Part shown: one piece after another, positions 12,341 through 25,777 of the stretch | How positions within the stretch are numbered: position 1 is the first letter of the stretch | Layout: each line of letters starts with the position of its first letter | Origin: Phorcus lineatus | Lineage: Eukaryota > Mollusca > Gastropoda > Trochida > Trochidae | DNA: 64,000 nt | NCBI GenBank assembly: GCA_921293015.1 | Contig: OV121081.1 | Span: 51,361,877-51,425,876, forward strand | Reading direction: 5' to 3' | Position numbers and translations under genes: made by a program | Notes under the pieces: generated by a model | Seen by the model: the letters and a program-made list of their open reading frames with translations, nothing else | Database searches by the model: none | What the model was told of the DNA's origin: nothing

Positions 12341-13595
12341 CTATAATCGAATAACGGAGAAAAGCCTCACTCGTGGCTACGCACCTCGTGAACTTGAATG
12401 CTGTCTTTACACCGTCGTTTTATGATAGCCTACCTGTTCTGATACTGAAACCAAAAATATTCTCTACGTATGTATTACACACCATTGTTTTGTAGTTATA
12501 CAGAACTCGTTACGTCTTCGTACTAGGCAGGCATCGGTGTATGTGTTACATACTTGCTTTACTAGGCTGCAATACGTCTATGTTTTACCTTTTGTCAGTG
12601 GGTAACTATATACGTATGTTGAACACATTGACGCTTGTTTTAAACATTATGCATTAGAGGTCTTTTTGACTACATAACGCTACATATGTATAAATAACGA
12701 ACCTGTTTAACCCGGTTACAATAATCTACATTTCACACATCTCTTTCACTAGGTAATTAACCCTTATCTAGAACTCTATATATATATATAGGTTAAACAG
12801 ATTTGGTTTATGAGGTAAATGCGATTTACCCATAAAACTGATACATATAGTATCTGCTGATGACAAATTAGTTACTGCCCGATCGATGAAATTGATACAA
12901 TCATCATTGATTTGTTGTTTATCATCAGCTATAAAGATCTTTTTCCTCCCGCGTTACCCATGATAAAAATAAGAATCTTAAAATTTTGAATATGAAAATC
13001 ACAATATTAATATTGAAAATGGTTAAATGACTTGGAGTATTAAATAGCATTTTAGACAACGTGACTATTATAGGACATTACGTTATATCGACAAAACATA
13101 TTTGCGTGAGATCTTATTCAGGTAAACTTATGTAATTGTTTTGCTCTGAACTCTTCTAGATAAGAAGTTATATTTCATATAAATTTATCTTTATCAAAAC
13201 ATTTTTAATATTCGTAATCACACAATGTAGAATGCATTACTCGTTTTTAATAAGCATTAGCTGTGATTATGTTTATGTTATCTTCTATAAAATCTAGGTT
13301 GACTTTGAGTATTAAGTTTTCTTTTGTCTGGTTTAACCAGTTTCAGTGGGCCGTTTAAAGAACTGGACGAAGTTCTACTTTGTACGATTTAAAATACATC
13401 TTATATCATATCACGTGCCTATGCATAGAGCATTTTAAAAAATGTAATTGGTATAACTCCATGGAATTCAGATTATGATAATAGTCTAAGTGACGTTGTT
13501 GCAAGAAATAAACACAGGTAGATCCGTATTATGTCTCTATGAAGGCGCTCCCGTTTCGATTCACTGATTTCATTCAATGCTTCAGTTGCCTGCCT
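12341..13595. other. AT-rich non-coding stretch
   Basis: No supported exon, RNA gene or element. A short TA run is at about 12778-12790. Confidence 0.5.
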
Positions 13596-13640
13596 TATAA
13601 AATAGCACACCTTGTCCGACTTGGTTTGTTGGGTCAGTCA
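13596..13640 (+). promoter_or_regulatory. Putative core promoter with TATA box
   Basis: TATAAAA at 13596-13602 is followed at about 30-40 bases by TTGGGTCAGTCAGTC, where TCAGT resembles an initiator. The following 170 bases are less AT-rich than the surroundings, like a 5' untranslated leader. Confidence 0.35.
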
Positions 13641-13795
13641 GTCGGATAAAGCTAGAAAGAGGCTAGTTCTCGACGGAGGAGGTTATCGACACCTTTTAAC
13701 GTTGAGAGAAGCACCAAACAAAAACAAAAGGGTTTTCAACTACCTGAGCGGAAACTTCAAAAGGATACCTGTACAGGAACGAGGTGGTTCAGCTA

Positions 13796-13810
13796 TGGAC
13801 TCTCGCGAGG
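13796..13810 (+). CDS. Candidate first coding exon (MDSRE)
   Basis: Downstream of the TATA-like promoter an ATG at 13796 gives MDSRE and then reaches GTAAAT at 13811, a usable donor in phase 0. A longer open frame (13612-14202) runs through this site, but its second half has intron-like composition. The partner exon is unknown. Phase 0 would permit joining to the distant exon at 48203, but nothing else supports that. Confidence 0.2.
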
Positions 13811-15255
13811 TAAATCGTCAATCTATTTCATTCTCGCGTTCATTCTCGTTATTCCCTCATGCCAAAGGTGCACAGAGTAAATTGTATTATATGTTTATAC
13901 ATAAGGTATTACCTCACACCGAGAGCAGACGACACACAAATTATCGTCTGCTCGGGGTTTACCTGGCTTGTTTCGGCGTCAAGGCAGACAGTAGCGAACG
14001 GAACCAGAACCCGTGCTATTATTTGTATAAAATGATAATGACTTATCATGTGTTTGTAGCAAGTAAGTTCTTAAGTGGGTATATCATGATGGCTAAAACT
14101 GTTCTGCATGAGTTAACCCAGACATGCATGGCGTACACCACACTCAGGACGATAACCGTCCTCCCATTTATCAAAATGTTTCCCTCCTTGAACCAACACT
14201 GACCCTGAAAATCCCCATATTAGCGTATCAGTAGTTGGCTAGATGGTATCGATATCTCGCAGGTATGTGTTATTTGTTTGATGGGTGACAAGTAACATAT
14301 TTGTGAATACGATATTTGTGAATGCGAATTATGCTCATTATACTTGGTCATCCTACTTGAATCACCGTCACTCCTACAATGTATGTCGTTTTGTAATATC
14401 TTTATAACGACAGGTGAATTATGAGTTGGAATGTTGCAATCTTATAGTGGTTGGACTACTCTTTTTGAGTCAATTGACACAAATAAAAAAAATCAAATTA
14501 GTATTTGATTAATCTTGTTCCGTATAAGAGTACACATGTGCTATAAGGGAAGGATTTACAGTATTTGTAGATTTCAGTTCTCTTTATTCGAAAATCCATT
14601 AAAACTATTGTAAACTGTTGAAATATGTTTCGTTGTTATGATATACAACTAAATACATGTTTCCTTATTCTTGAATAGTTAGTCAGTATTGAAACAGAAA
14701 CTATACACTTTGTACGGGGGTTCTATGACTTGATTTGATTTGTCTAAACATATATAACCTTTTAATTATATACAGTGTCATTCAAATATCGGTTTCCTTA
14801 CTCTTGAATAACAATCTATTATTGAATCAGAAACTATACAATGTTATATGTTAATGTTATATGACATGGTTTGATTTGTCTAAACATATAATTTCCACTG
14901 ATATCATATATATATTTTATCATTCATATTTTTATTCGTAAAAAGGTTTCCTTCATTTCTTATTCTCTAGCTTCTTTCAGCAATAAAAAAACCCCAATGA
15001 AGTGACGCGCTCATTTTGATCTTTTTCACACAAGAAATTCATCATTAAAACAATAATACATATAATCTTATATTACGAGTTCATGTGATTCTGACAACAT
15101 TTTGATACAACATAAAAGATGCAAAAAACTTGCACATACATATATACAAAGGCAGTTTCATTCGCCACGATGCTACAGGTTTAAAGGAAACGCCAGGATG
15201 TTACTATGACATGTTGCACAGAACGTCCACTGGTTATCTGCTTCCTGGAGTTTGC

Positions 15256-15441
15256 TATAAATATGCACCCAGCGGTTCCAAGGAAGAGAAAAACTCCTTA
15301 GTGTATGTGGCAGGGCTGATCAGTAAAGTGCAGGATCTGAGGATAACCGAGTACTATAGCCATAGGAAGATACACTCTCAGACATGGGGATCCATTGGTG
15401 CTTGCTTGTACTGCAGTGGCAGTGGGTAATGTTCCTGGGTT
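15256..15441 (+). promoter_or_regulatory. TATA-like promoter and leader before a signal-peptide-like exon
   Basis: TATAAAT at 15256-15262 lies about 130 bases before the ATG at 15384. The span between them is less AT-rich than its surroundings. The stretch could be the 5' end of a plus-strand transcript. Confidence 0.3.
15384..15441 (+). CDS. Candidate first exon encoding a signal peptide (1)
   Basis: ATG at 15384 opens MGIHWCLLVLQWQWVMFLG, a hydrophobic N-terminus of signal-peptide type. It reaches GTATGT at 15442, a good donor, in phase 1. Phase-1 signal-peptide exons are typical of secreted and membrane receptors built from phase-1 modules. An alternative donor (GTAATG at 15426) would cut the peptide short. 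The open frame continues for 62 residues, so a read-through small protein is possible. No downstream exon was recognised. Confidence 0.3.
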
Positions 15442-15530
15442 GTATGTCTTGTAACAGACAGAAGCAGGTTGCGATGCTTTCAGGTCGTGTGCATGTTGTG
15501 TTTGTTGCATCCATTAGCACTGTGCATCGT
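15402..15530 (+). repeat. Degenerate sequence shared with about 16720-16850
   Basis: GTATGTCTT followed by AGACAG, GCAG, TTG, TTCAG, GTGTGCAT and TTTGTTG occur in the same order here and around 16765-16835. The match starts near the donor of each of the two putative signal-peptide exons, as expected for an old tandem duplication. Identity is modest. Confidence 0.35.
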
Positions 15531-16673
15531 GATGAGATACAAGCTTGTTGCATTTGTTTTGGCTTTTTGTAAGGTGTATACCGTTCTGGCGATAGAGTAA
15601 CGGTTTGATTTTACATGGAAAATAGAAAATGTCGAAATTCATATGAAGGGACTTTTTATTATCAGAGTATGAGATCTAATGTGTATACCACCATGGCTTT
15701 GGAGTTATCGCTTCATTTTTAATTGAAAACGGAAAATGTATATCCAGAGCAGTTTTCATTATCAGGATAGATACACTTGCCAAGGTTTTCAAAAGATCTT
15801 TAAAATTGAAGAGGTCGACTATTTTTTAATTGGAATATAAGATTGCCTTGGTAATTTCGACATTTCCTTTCCTGATGATTATAAGAGTGTACGTAAAGGA
15901 CATTTGTTATTATTAAAGAGTTTTACCGAATAAGCTGTACTACATTGAATGGTATAGAACATGTATACCTTCTCACTATACGTATACCATTTCACTGAGA
16001 TTTATAGCTGCTAACTTTAACGAAAGTTAAAGTTCCAAATTAAGTGCAAATACCATGTGGGTTCACTTATGATCGACGTTATCAAGCATCATTCATCCAA
16101 AGGTTTCATTTTTTAGAAGATGAAGAAACTAACATATTCTTATCACAACTGTGGGCAGGGATGTACATACTACACTGGGTTTTAAAGCGGAAACACTCAA
16201 ATTTCCTTATTATCTTATAAAATTGTCATGTAAATATATTCCTTTAAAAACATATTTCATGTTAGCTCATGTTGTCAACTTAGGCCAAATATTTCCGAAA
16301 GTATGTTCAAATAATATCTTATCGCACAAATAAAAAATTCTTATTTTTCTATTTTTTAATTCGTGCTCGGAAATTTGAAAAATGGCAAAATTGTTCCTGG
16401 AATTTCACATATTCGTCCCTTGTATATGTAGTATGTAGGGTATGTAAAAAGGACCCCTCAAAAAATGATCAAAAGGTTTTGACTGTAAGGTAGTTATTCA
16501 GAAATAGTGAATAATTTCTATTTTCGAAAAATGATGATTGAAGGAATTCTTTAACACAAACTTTTGTCTAGCAGCTGTATATGACAGAAAAATATGTAGA
16601 ATAGTTTCATCATAACAAGATAACCTTTATATCAAAACAATTGATACAGAAAAAGTAGAAAAGCCACATTAAA

Positions 16674-16734
16674 ATGAAGGCTTTTTATATCTTCATCGTG
16701 TGGATAATCACAATATGGAAGAGCACTATGGCAG
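16674..16734 (+). CDS. Candidate first exon encoding a signal peptide (2)
   Basis: ATG at 16674 (context AAAATGA) opens MKAFYIFIVWIITIWKSTMA, with a basic residue, a hydrophobic core and a small-residue end: a textbook signal peptide. It reaches GCAG then GTATAC at 16735 as donor, in phase 1. It lies 1.3 kb downstream of a similar phase-1 signal exon, with related flanking sequence. It may be a paralogous gene start or an alternative first exon. Its partner exons were not found in the next 12 kb. Confidence 0.4.
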
Positions 16735-17830
16735 GTATACAGCAAGTATATTGTGATCTCTTGGTCGTATGTCTTTCTGATAGACAGGCGCAGTTGTTAC
16801 CGATTCAGTTGTGTGCATTAGCTGTTTGTTGTTTCTATCAACGTTGAACGGTTGGCAAAAGACATACATGTTTGCTCAATTGTTTCTTTGTTTAAAAAAA
16901 GAGTAGTTTATGTAAAACATAGACACGCTGGGTAATTATTGCTGTTTTCTTATCTCAAATGTTGACTTTCTATGGTACTTGGCGTTGAAGTCATCTCTTC
17001 CATGCTATGAATTCAATTCTGTGTTATGAACATTTTTTCACTAGATACGCACAACCAATTTGTGATATAAAGAAAAACGTAATTTTATGTAATCCAGTAT
17101 AACAGAAAACTCAAATAGTATACATATATATATATTTGCATTGCCAATGAAAATTTATCTTTAAATCCAATTAGTTATATCATATTGTTTCAACCTTCTC
17201 TTTCTAAATCTTAGATCAAGTTTGTCACTAATAGGCTAAAGTAGGTAACTCGTAAGCAATAAATACTGGAAAAGCTTACACCTAGTGTATTTTCATAGAT
17301 CTGGACGAATGAGGGCAGTTAACGAAAAAGGTATAATGTTTTAATTGGTGACACTGCCTGAAAACATCTCACGTATTTCACACTCGGCTGGACTGAATTA
17401 TCAATTACAAGCTTTTTTACATGACAGAGGGAAACATTAAAGGTATTCTTTTGTCTCGAGTCACTCAGGCGTAGGGCGGTTTGAATTCAAAAACAAGAAT
17501 AAGCAGTCCTTAAAGAAGCATAGTTAAGCCAGAAAAAATAGGACACACAATACAATTAATTGAAGCACAATATGTATATTCTAGATGAAATGAATGTATC
17601 CGAAGTTATTGAATAAAATTCAGATTTGGCATATCCAAAAGTTATTTCGAATAAAACGTTGACACTTTAATTGAAATGTATCCATTAAGAATATCCTTAA
17701 TTAATAGTCTTTAAGGAAAAAACGACCGTTAATGCATAAATAGAGTCTAATCTAAATTAATTACAAATATTAGGAATTAATCAAGATGGTCTCCTTTCAT
17801 TGACAAAACCAGGGTTTCCATATATGTTTA

Positions 17831-18407
17831 ATATATATGTAAGACTCGAATCCATGGCAGGCCTCAAATCTGTGGCGGATTTCCAAATCTATGGCAGATT
17901 TTCAAATGCCTGACATTTGTACCTTTTTTTGTATTATTCTGCAATGATTAACCAAACCTTACGCTAGACAAACTTACCCTAAAATTCGTCGACAGGAATC
18001 CAAGGGTTACTAAAGATAGTCTTTCAATATCTTAGAGTTAAAAAAGACAGACTCACTGAGGGCTAAACCGATCCTACAAAATAAACACAATTGATGTGGC
18101 ACGAAGCCGCAAATGTCTCATTTACATGTAAGGTATTGTTTAATGTATTTTCGTAATTGGGATATGGACTCTTATTATTTGATCGTTATCCGTTCGCAAT
18201 ATCTCTCTGTGACTTCCCTAATTATTACGCAAGCGTCGCAATTGGGCCCTACGACGGGAACAGTTAGCTATTATGACGTCATTGCATAATGACGTCACTT
18301 AGCATGACGTCATGAAACAGTCTAACAATCAAACAAGCCACAGATAAGGAAATCCGCCATAGATTAGAGACCCGCCACAGATCTGAGTCCTACATATATA
18401 TATATAT
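17831..18407. mobile_element. MITE-like element with long imperfect terminal inverted repeats
   Basis: The left end reads ATATATATGTAAGACTCG, then TCTGTGGCGGATTTCC and AATCTATGGCAG. The right end, reverse-complemented, reads TATATATGTAGGACTCAG, then TCTGTGGCGGG and AATCTATGGCGGATTTCC. Inverted arms of about 70 bp thus bound about 577 bp. Each arm has short internal direct repeats of the (T/A)TCTRTGGC type. No transposase frame is inside, so it is non-autonomous. The TA-rich edges hide any target duplication. Confidence 0.6.
18274..18312. promoter_or_regulatory. Three TGACGTCA (CRE-type) palindromes
   Basis: TGACGTCA occurs at 18274-18281, 18290-18297 and 18305-18312, spaced 15-16 bp, inside the MITE-like element. 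This is the consensus for CREB/ATF binding. Function is not shown. Confidence 0.5.
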
Positions 18408-21400
18408 TTCATTCTTCATACTTTCCCGTTGATAGATAACTAAACTTGCTTTTGGTTATAAAGTATCAACAAGGATTTAAATATTTTTTTAAATGCCTTT
18501 TTAATCTCACTACAGTACGCGTATAGATCTCACCAGGCGCAAGCCGTCAGGTTTGCCTTTGACATAATTTAAATCAGTCAATCAGCGTAGTTCGCCTCGT
18601 ATTCTGGTGTGCAGGCGAATTCTATTTTGCCTGTACGTCAATAATCTTCAGCACTTGGAAAGCAAAAATTTCGGACTGTTTTCCGAATGTTTTCCGAATG
18701 TTCAGCTGCCTACATATCCGAATGAATGTATCGTACGTTGCTTCAACGTGGCTCGGTTTGTCGGTCTTTTTGAGATCATTTTAATCCTTACAAAATGACA
18801 GCATGGATTCCTCCAATTGCACGTGTTATATTGATTTTACATCTTTGAGGGGGACGGTATACTTTGTAAAGAAAAATGAACACTGTTTAAAGTTTAGGTG
18901 TTAGGATATTGCACTCGATGCGAGGTTTATACACGTCAGTGCTTATCTCTGCTTATCTTAATTATCCCTGACATGTCTGTTATATACCCGTGTGTATGAG
19001 AAGAAAACATCCATTAACACTTGATATGTTTATCTAAGTTTCGTATGTATCTATGTTCAGAAGAATTTACGGGCGTTTTTAAGAATTTGACATGACCATT
19101 TGCACATTCCTTGATCAAAAATATAATCCGCGAAGCCAAAGATACGTCAAAATGTGTATTTTAAATGATCTATAAACGTGACACTTTCTTCAGAATCGAT
19201 ATGATGGATAATCCATATTTAAGTGATGTAATAATACATCATTATTGAGTCAACTATTAAAAGTTTCTTGTCTCCGGGATTGGTTAAAATGACACTGTGT
19301 TCCTGAAAAATATAACTTGTTACTATTGCTTCATAAGAAAAATGACTCTTCCCCAAATACTGGAAAAAGAAATTTTAGACTTCTAGGTATGTCTTTACAG
19401 CTGTTATGTTTAGGGAGAAGGTGAGGTGTTGTTGGATTATAATCTAGGATTGTGAATTTTGGTTAAATATTATAATAGTATAAGAAGATGCAGAAAATTT
19501 ACATTACGTGTTTTGTTGCAGCCTTAATCATTCAAATAATAACGCCAACTAAGGAATTATTTTAACCGGGGTTTCCATAAAAAACAGTGTCATTCCATTT
19601 CGGGTCATCGCGACACACTTTCATTTAAAAAATGTTCCACATATAACTGCACTGTAAGGAAGTTGTCAGAAGTAAGCACTACGCTATATTACACAAAGTA
19701 TATATAACCCAGCAGCCCTAACAGCAATCATTGTCACATAAATCTTCAGCTATAATCACTCTAAACCGTAAAGGACAACCCTCCATATGCATGACACATG
19801 TATGACGCACCTTCTGTAGAACAAGCGGGAAAGACAGACAGTACTATGCATAGAGGAGTCATGTGTAATACAACTGGCCGATGATGCAACACACATATGG
19901 GCAGCAGCTACTGGGTGTGGAGTACTGCCTCTTCACAGCAAGTCTCAACTTCACAGATAAATAGACAGATTGAAACCTAACCTTCCAAAAGATTCGTCAA
20001 AAAAGTTAATAGAAGATTCCATGGGAGTGTGTCTCTGTGTATTTATGTAACATGTGTCACTGGTTTACAATAGGCGTCTCATCACGCAGAGAATGCCATC
20101 ATTGTAGTTGTTTTAAATTCTATTTTCTAGAAGAAGCATGGCGCCATATGAACAGTTCAGGACGTCTTCTTATAGAACAAATTATATTCACCTCCTTATC
20201 TGAAGACTAAGACTTCTACGCCTTTATTTATAGAAGTATTTCTTAGAAAATTTATCTCTGGCACTTTCAAAAGAAGTTTTCCTGTTTTCTTGACAATGAG
20301 GGTACAGTGGATTACAAGAAGGAATATCGTCCATATGTTTGTTCTTCTTTCGGTCACACTTTGTTTCCAGGTCATAACTTGAAAGTTGTTTTAGCAACTG
20401 ACTTTTTAAAATTGGTTTTTTGGAAATTTTTCTGTCTATAATGTTTCAAAAAAGATTTTTCCTAATATCATGCGTCGTTACTGCGATATACAAATGTAAA
20501 TACTACGCATTTCTTTCTTGCTTGATTTACATAATCAGTATTTTGAGTATCATAAATGAATTGAATACCCTGCTGTTACCGATATGTAACTTGTAAATAT
20601 ATATACGTGCATGTATCACAACTAGTGAAACGCATTGAATCTAAAAGGTTATTTCAAAATTGGATATGTGAACTAAGGGTACATAAAGAAGGTCACATGT
20701 TCTATGTTTAGTTTGTCTGACAATTTTACTTCAGTTAACGAAGGTCATAAAACGTCTATCTGGTTACGTTTTTCGTTTTTAAAATAATCTCCATTTTCTT
20801 TCAAAATCGCTGTGCCTTGTCAGCGGTATATTGTAAGGAAAACAATATAAATTTTTAAAAATACAATTATTGAATCTTTTCACTTATGACCAAATAGATA
20901 TTTACCGCTTACGAATCTATAAATGAATGTCTTTCCATTGCTTCTCACGCTTTCGTTAATGGAAAAGTCGTTCTAAGTGTACTTCTCTTAATCGCTAAAC
21001 CATTTGAGTTGTTGATGATTTATGTTTTGTTTGGTTAAGCAAGGTTGTCTGTAAACAATATACATTTACCTAAATGTATAACGTCTTACATGTATCATGT
21101 TTTGACAAGTCTGTAAACCATTTGAAATGTTGTCATTGTTTGTAAGAAAAACAAGTCCTATGTTTCCAACTTTCTGTTACTCGACTGTATCTGAGAAGAT
21201 ATCTTTCAGTTTCGTTTAACGAGCAGAAATAGTCTAGACATTGTTTTGAAACGTTTCAGATATTTTGAGAAAGGGAAAGCATAAACTGATAAATCAAGTA
21301 ACCATATCCACCTATTTTTATATGTATCTGGCACTACATCAGTTTCTGTCCCTTTTACAGGTTCATCACTCTCGCTGATAGTAATCAGACATTTCACAAC

Positions 21401-23141
21401 CCGAGAAACGAAATATCTTTATTGAATAAGATGAAAGAGAAGCAAAGTCAAGTAGTTGTTTATATGAATAAGTATTCTCTTGACACTTTAAACATGTTCA
21501 CCATTATTGTGCATCTGGTGCTCTTATGTTAGCAGAGTTTTTATCTAAATGGTAAAGGATAGGAACAAATTGGAGACTCAATTAGCCATAAGCAATGTCC
21601 ATTTCGAGACGTGGACTACATATCAAGGTTTCCCATCACTGCAGTAGGAGTTTCAGGATGTCAATCTAACTCTTCGCAATCTGAAAACATAAAATAAAGA
21701 TCTTTATTGGCAAAGTGAAAAGTTACAAATTAGCGAATCAATAAACCATGTCTTTCCTTTCGGAGCGTTGTCTGGCAAAACAACAATTTCTGACAGTTTA
21801 ACTAGTTCATCTGTTCTCATGAATACATCTGAAGTTCTCAAAGTTATATTTAAACACAAACTCTTTGTCGATGAAGACGATTTGTTTCATGTTCTGGCAC
21901 CCCGTGTATGAGTTGTGTAGGTTGACATTGTGATAAGTTTAAATTTGATGTAACAATTACGTCTTAATGCAGATCCTGTACTTATAAGACTCTCCCTTCT
22001 CTGAAGTTGAGGAATGTCAATGGTTAAAGGAGTTGACTACTTCATGGTATTACCTCAGATGTGATGGTTTTTATGGTATTCTATTTATCATAACAGCTGA
22101 ATTATGCAATATCCAAACTTTATGGTCTTTATTGACCTTACAGATATAGATTAATGACTTAATTTTGTTAAAATATCAGCTTTCAATTATCAAAGATGCT
22201 TATGCTTATTAAAGATGTAGTTAAGAAACAAAAACCCAGACTCAACGACAAAATGGTAGACAAATTTCCATAAGAAAGGTAAAACCAATTTTTATTCTGG
22301 GTATGCCTGGAATTTGATTTCATATCACAATGTCCGAAGATACCATAGATATAGATTAATGTATGGCATCCGTTTTAGTGCATAATGGCCAATTAACGTG
22401 CAATCTTGTTACATAAATATCATAACATACCTTTGATTTATACAAAGTCCATATCATAATGATCTAAATAGAACACTAGGATAAACAAACAAGAGTGTGT
22501 AAGGAAAACACACCTCAAGAATATCGGCTTCAACAGACAATACAGTCTAACGTCCCCATAACCGAAACGTGCTGAAACAATAAGATGGGTGAAAGCAGAC
22601 CTCCTTGCCTTCTCTCGTACTCGATGGGTATTTGGTTAGTGTGTCGGCAGTGTGTGTTGTCACTTTGCAACAATTTACCACAACATTGTTTCCAGAAGTG
22701 AAAGAGGCTTTCCAGTACACACGGCGAAACACCAAAAGAGAAAATAAACATAATGTTATGTTCTTCAGTGATTCATCATATAGACCTTTATGATACTTTA
22801 CCTTTCGTATTGTTGTTGGCTGACATTACCTTATATTCATTTGCGATGAGTGTTTCTGTTGTACTGTACTACAATATGTAATGTTCAGTTGTATGTATTA
22901 AGGAAGTTGACTAAACTTCATACCTAAGAGTCATATATCTGCTGAAAGTCACATGCTTTTTATATCATAGTAGATACTTTTTATAATTTGGTTATGACGC
23001 ACCTCCATATTTATCGCTTTGGCTGGTACGAAAATAGTGACCGCAAATAGAAATACCTATGATATAAAAGTTCAAACTATATCGTGTAGAATCCTTTATA
23101 TAGGACTTCTGAGAATTATTACTTAGAATTTGTCTGTGTGG

Positions 23142-23144
23142 TTA

Positions 23145-23177
<33 letters not shown>

Positions 23178-23188
23178 GTATATGTATA
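23142..23188. repeat. TA microsatellite
   Basis: Almost uninterrupted TA dinucleotides with small breaks (TACATA, TATGTA). Confidence 0.9.
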
Positions 23189-25372
23189 GAACAATATTCA
23201 AACTGAGATATATCCTAAACTAATGTAGATAACGGGATTTAGCCGAATTAGACGCATTCTAAAGTATTTCATTTTTAATTTATATGATTATGTAAGAGAT
23301 CAATGAATTGGTATCAAGTCACATCTATAGGAATTACAAGTCACATAATTTTTAAATGTTAACAAATGCGCTTTAAGATGTCGAGAGTGTGGGCGTTAAA
23401 ACTCAAGTACCGTTGTTCAACTACATTTATTTGTAACTAATTATATGTGATGACATGTTAGGGAGTTGTACAATTGATAAGAACACTCCTCACACCAATC
23501 AGCTCTTCCGGTGTATGAAAAAGTATCAGAAAGTCTAAATTCCTTTATTCCCCCATTGCTACGATCACAGTCCTCTTGTTCAAAACTTTCCACAGCAATG
23601 TAAATCAATACTTACCCAATAACAAATTTAAATTGTATAAAAACAATAGATTGAAGTGTTGCTTACAAAATACCATGTAAAAAATAAATTAAGTATATTT
23701 CCCTAAAGGAAATCGCATTTGCTTTCAGGAACATGCGTTAAAAGGAATCGATTTTTGGATTAACAAAGTCTTTATTGCGCTGATAATGAAAAATTATCAA
23801 GCAAGTTACCAAGTTACAAGTCTCTTAAATAGGTAATCATAGACAAATGACATATATTATGTCATTATATCTCATTATACAATGTATAGATGATTTCAGA
23901 ATAAATTAAAAGGAATTCGTATTCAACATGGTTTCGAAATGATTTCATTGTGCCAAACTGATAAATAATTATTTACCTGTTTTGACATAGGCTTCATATG
24001 CTTGAAATAAGTATTAATACGCATTTAAAAACATTAATCAAACTAACCGTAACATAGTTTTGGCGTAAACAGGCTATAGTATATCAATAATACTGAATCG
24101 ACGTAGGACAATCTTGATCAACTGAAACAGAATTTTATCGCAAATGTAATACAAATATTTTGTTGATTTCATTTACGACATGAAAATTAAAGATTTATTC
24201 AAAACTTAAACTAAAAAATATGTCCGACAAGTATTGAGAAAAAAATCAAGAATCATTGCCTGTGAATTCTGCTATAGCTTCATCATTGTCGTTGTTGTTC
24301 CTTCTCGCAATACTTGCTCTAGACAGTTTAGATATTTTTCATTTAACTTTTAAATGTTACATCCTTGTCTATATGCTCTTTATCCGTCAAACCAAAAGCA
24401 TGCAGACACGGTGACATATGGATCGCTCAATTCTCACTCTTAGTAATGAGGTGTCATTAAACATATAGGATTGTCCAGTTAATTCAAAACCTGTGTTTGA
24501 TTTAAAAATATAATATCTAAATAGTACGTGAGTTTACCTTTAACAGGTGCAGCAGATGACATTACCCGTACAGGTAGTACCCAGATTCCAAGGTAAGGTC
24601 GTCAGGTGCACAGGTAGAATAATTTTAATTTGGAACATTTTTGGGAGAAGATGTGAAGTAGAAAATACAAAAAAATAGTTTTAAGGGCTACCGTATATTT
24701 ACATGTTTTACTTTGAAAAATAAACGTTATGATGCGATGGTATAGTATTTTTGGTTTGAAAACGTATATCACTTCAATGTAATAATATTTATGTCAATGT
24801 GAATTTATATAAATTGTGCTAGATATTATTTATATTTTGGATATCTTATAATTGAGTTGGTATACATAATTTCTGAGATGAACAACAACATAAATAACAG
24901 TAGTATATTTAAAAATTTGCATTGTAATTTCTATTTGTTTAACCATTTCTGCTTAAGAAAATAGATGGTCTCATTACGTAAAAATAACGAAACCTATTGC
25001 ATAACAGACGATTATATATTTTATCCTGATTGGTTTAGAGAATATCTTACATATGTATGGAATGCATTTAATGTATTTCAAATCCCATAATCACTTTATG
25101 CACTTCTATCATACATCCTACATGACGTTATACAGAGATACTATCCGCCCATTCGACAGACAAGCCCTGTACAGTGTTCTGTTCATTTCGATAAGAGCCC
25201 TCTCTATAGACTAACACTAAATCAAACCTCAAACACGAGCCCAAGTGATAGAATTATAACATTTTGGTATATAACTCCCACAAAGTAAATATCATTATTT
25301 ATGTGACGGTCTGACCTGGGAGTCTTCATCCGGTTTGTCGATGTCATACATGTGTACAGCTCTTTAAACGTG

Positions 25373-25520
25373 TTAATGACAAAGCGATGCGATTTCGTGT
25401 CATTTAAATGTACGTGCCCTGTTTATTTTTTTAAATGAAAATATTTTCGCTATGATCATAGATGATAAATAATAGCCAATTATCGAGGTGAGGACGGAAC
25501 AAGTGAAAGATGTCATATGT
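25373..25520 (+). repeat. Segmental duplication unit A, copy 1
   Basis: Starts GTTAATGACAAAGCGATG, and includes GATTTCGTGT, AAATGAAAATATTTTCGCTATGATCA and GAGGACGGAA. It recurs at about 26300-26445 with few changes. Confidence 0.85.
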
Positions 25521-25535
25521 TATGAGACGTGTAAA

Positions 25536-25777
25536 CAGTGGCGGATCCAGGATTTTTTAAAGGGGGGGTTCGGATTCAGAAATTGTCAACGGGTCAACCA
25601 TTCATATTTTCAAATGTTTATTTCGTAGAGTTGAAGCACACAAAATTAGGAAAATGATTGAACACTTGCATGCAATATTGTCTTGAATCTATAATTGTTT
25701 TTCAAAAGGGGGGGAGGGGCGGACCCTCTGAACCCACCCGACCCCCCCCCCCCCCCCCCCCCTTGGATCCGCCACTG
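25536..25777. mobile_element. hAT-type non-autonomous transposon (MITE) with perfect 8-bp target duplication
   Basis: The element starts CAGTGGCGGATCCAGG and ends TTGGATCCGCCACTG, near-perfect terminal inverted repeats of about 14 bp. It is flanked on both sides by CGTGTAAA (25528-25535 and 25778-25785). An 8-bp duplication with CAG...CTG ends is the hAT signature. The 242-bp body has no open frame for a transposase. A G-rich block sits near the left end and a run of 21 C at 25742-25762 near the right end. Confidence 0.85.

Larger units (their letters stand above)
16735..25372. other. Long AT-rich intron or intergenic stretch
   Basis: Holds a MITE-like element at 17.8-18.4 kb and a TA microsatellite at 23.14-23.19 kb. 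I found no exon with convincing protein features. Slightly less AT-rich islands near 19.7-20.0 kb and 22.5-22.75 kb have no supported reading frame. Confidence 0.5.

Noticed and set aside
13612-14202. 196-residue plus-strand open frame as a whole gene
   Set aside because: Starts at a non-ATG codon just after a TATA-like box, has no domain, and its second half looks like intron; only a possible first exon inside was kept.
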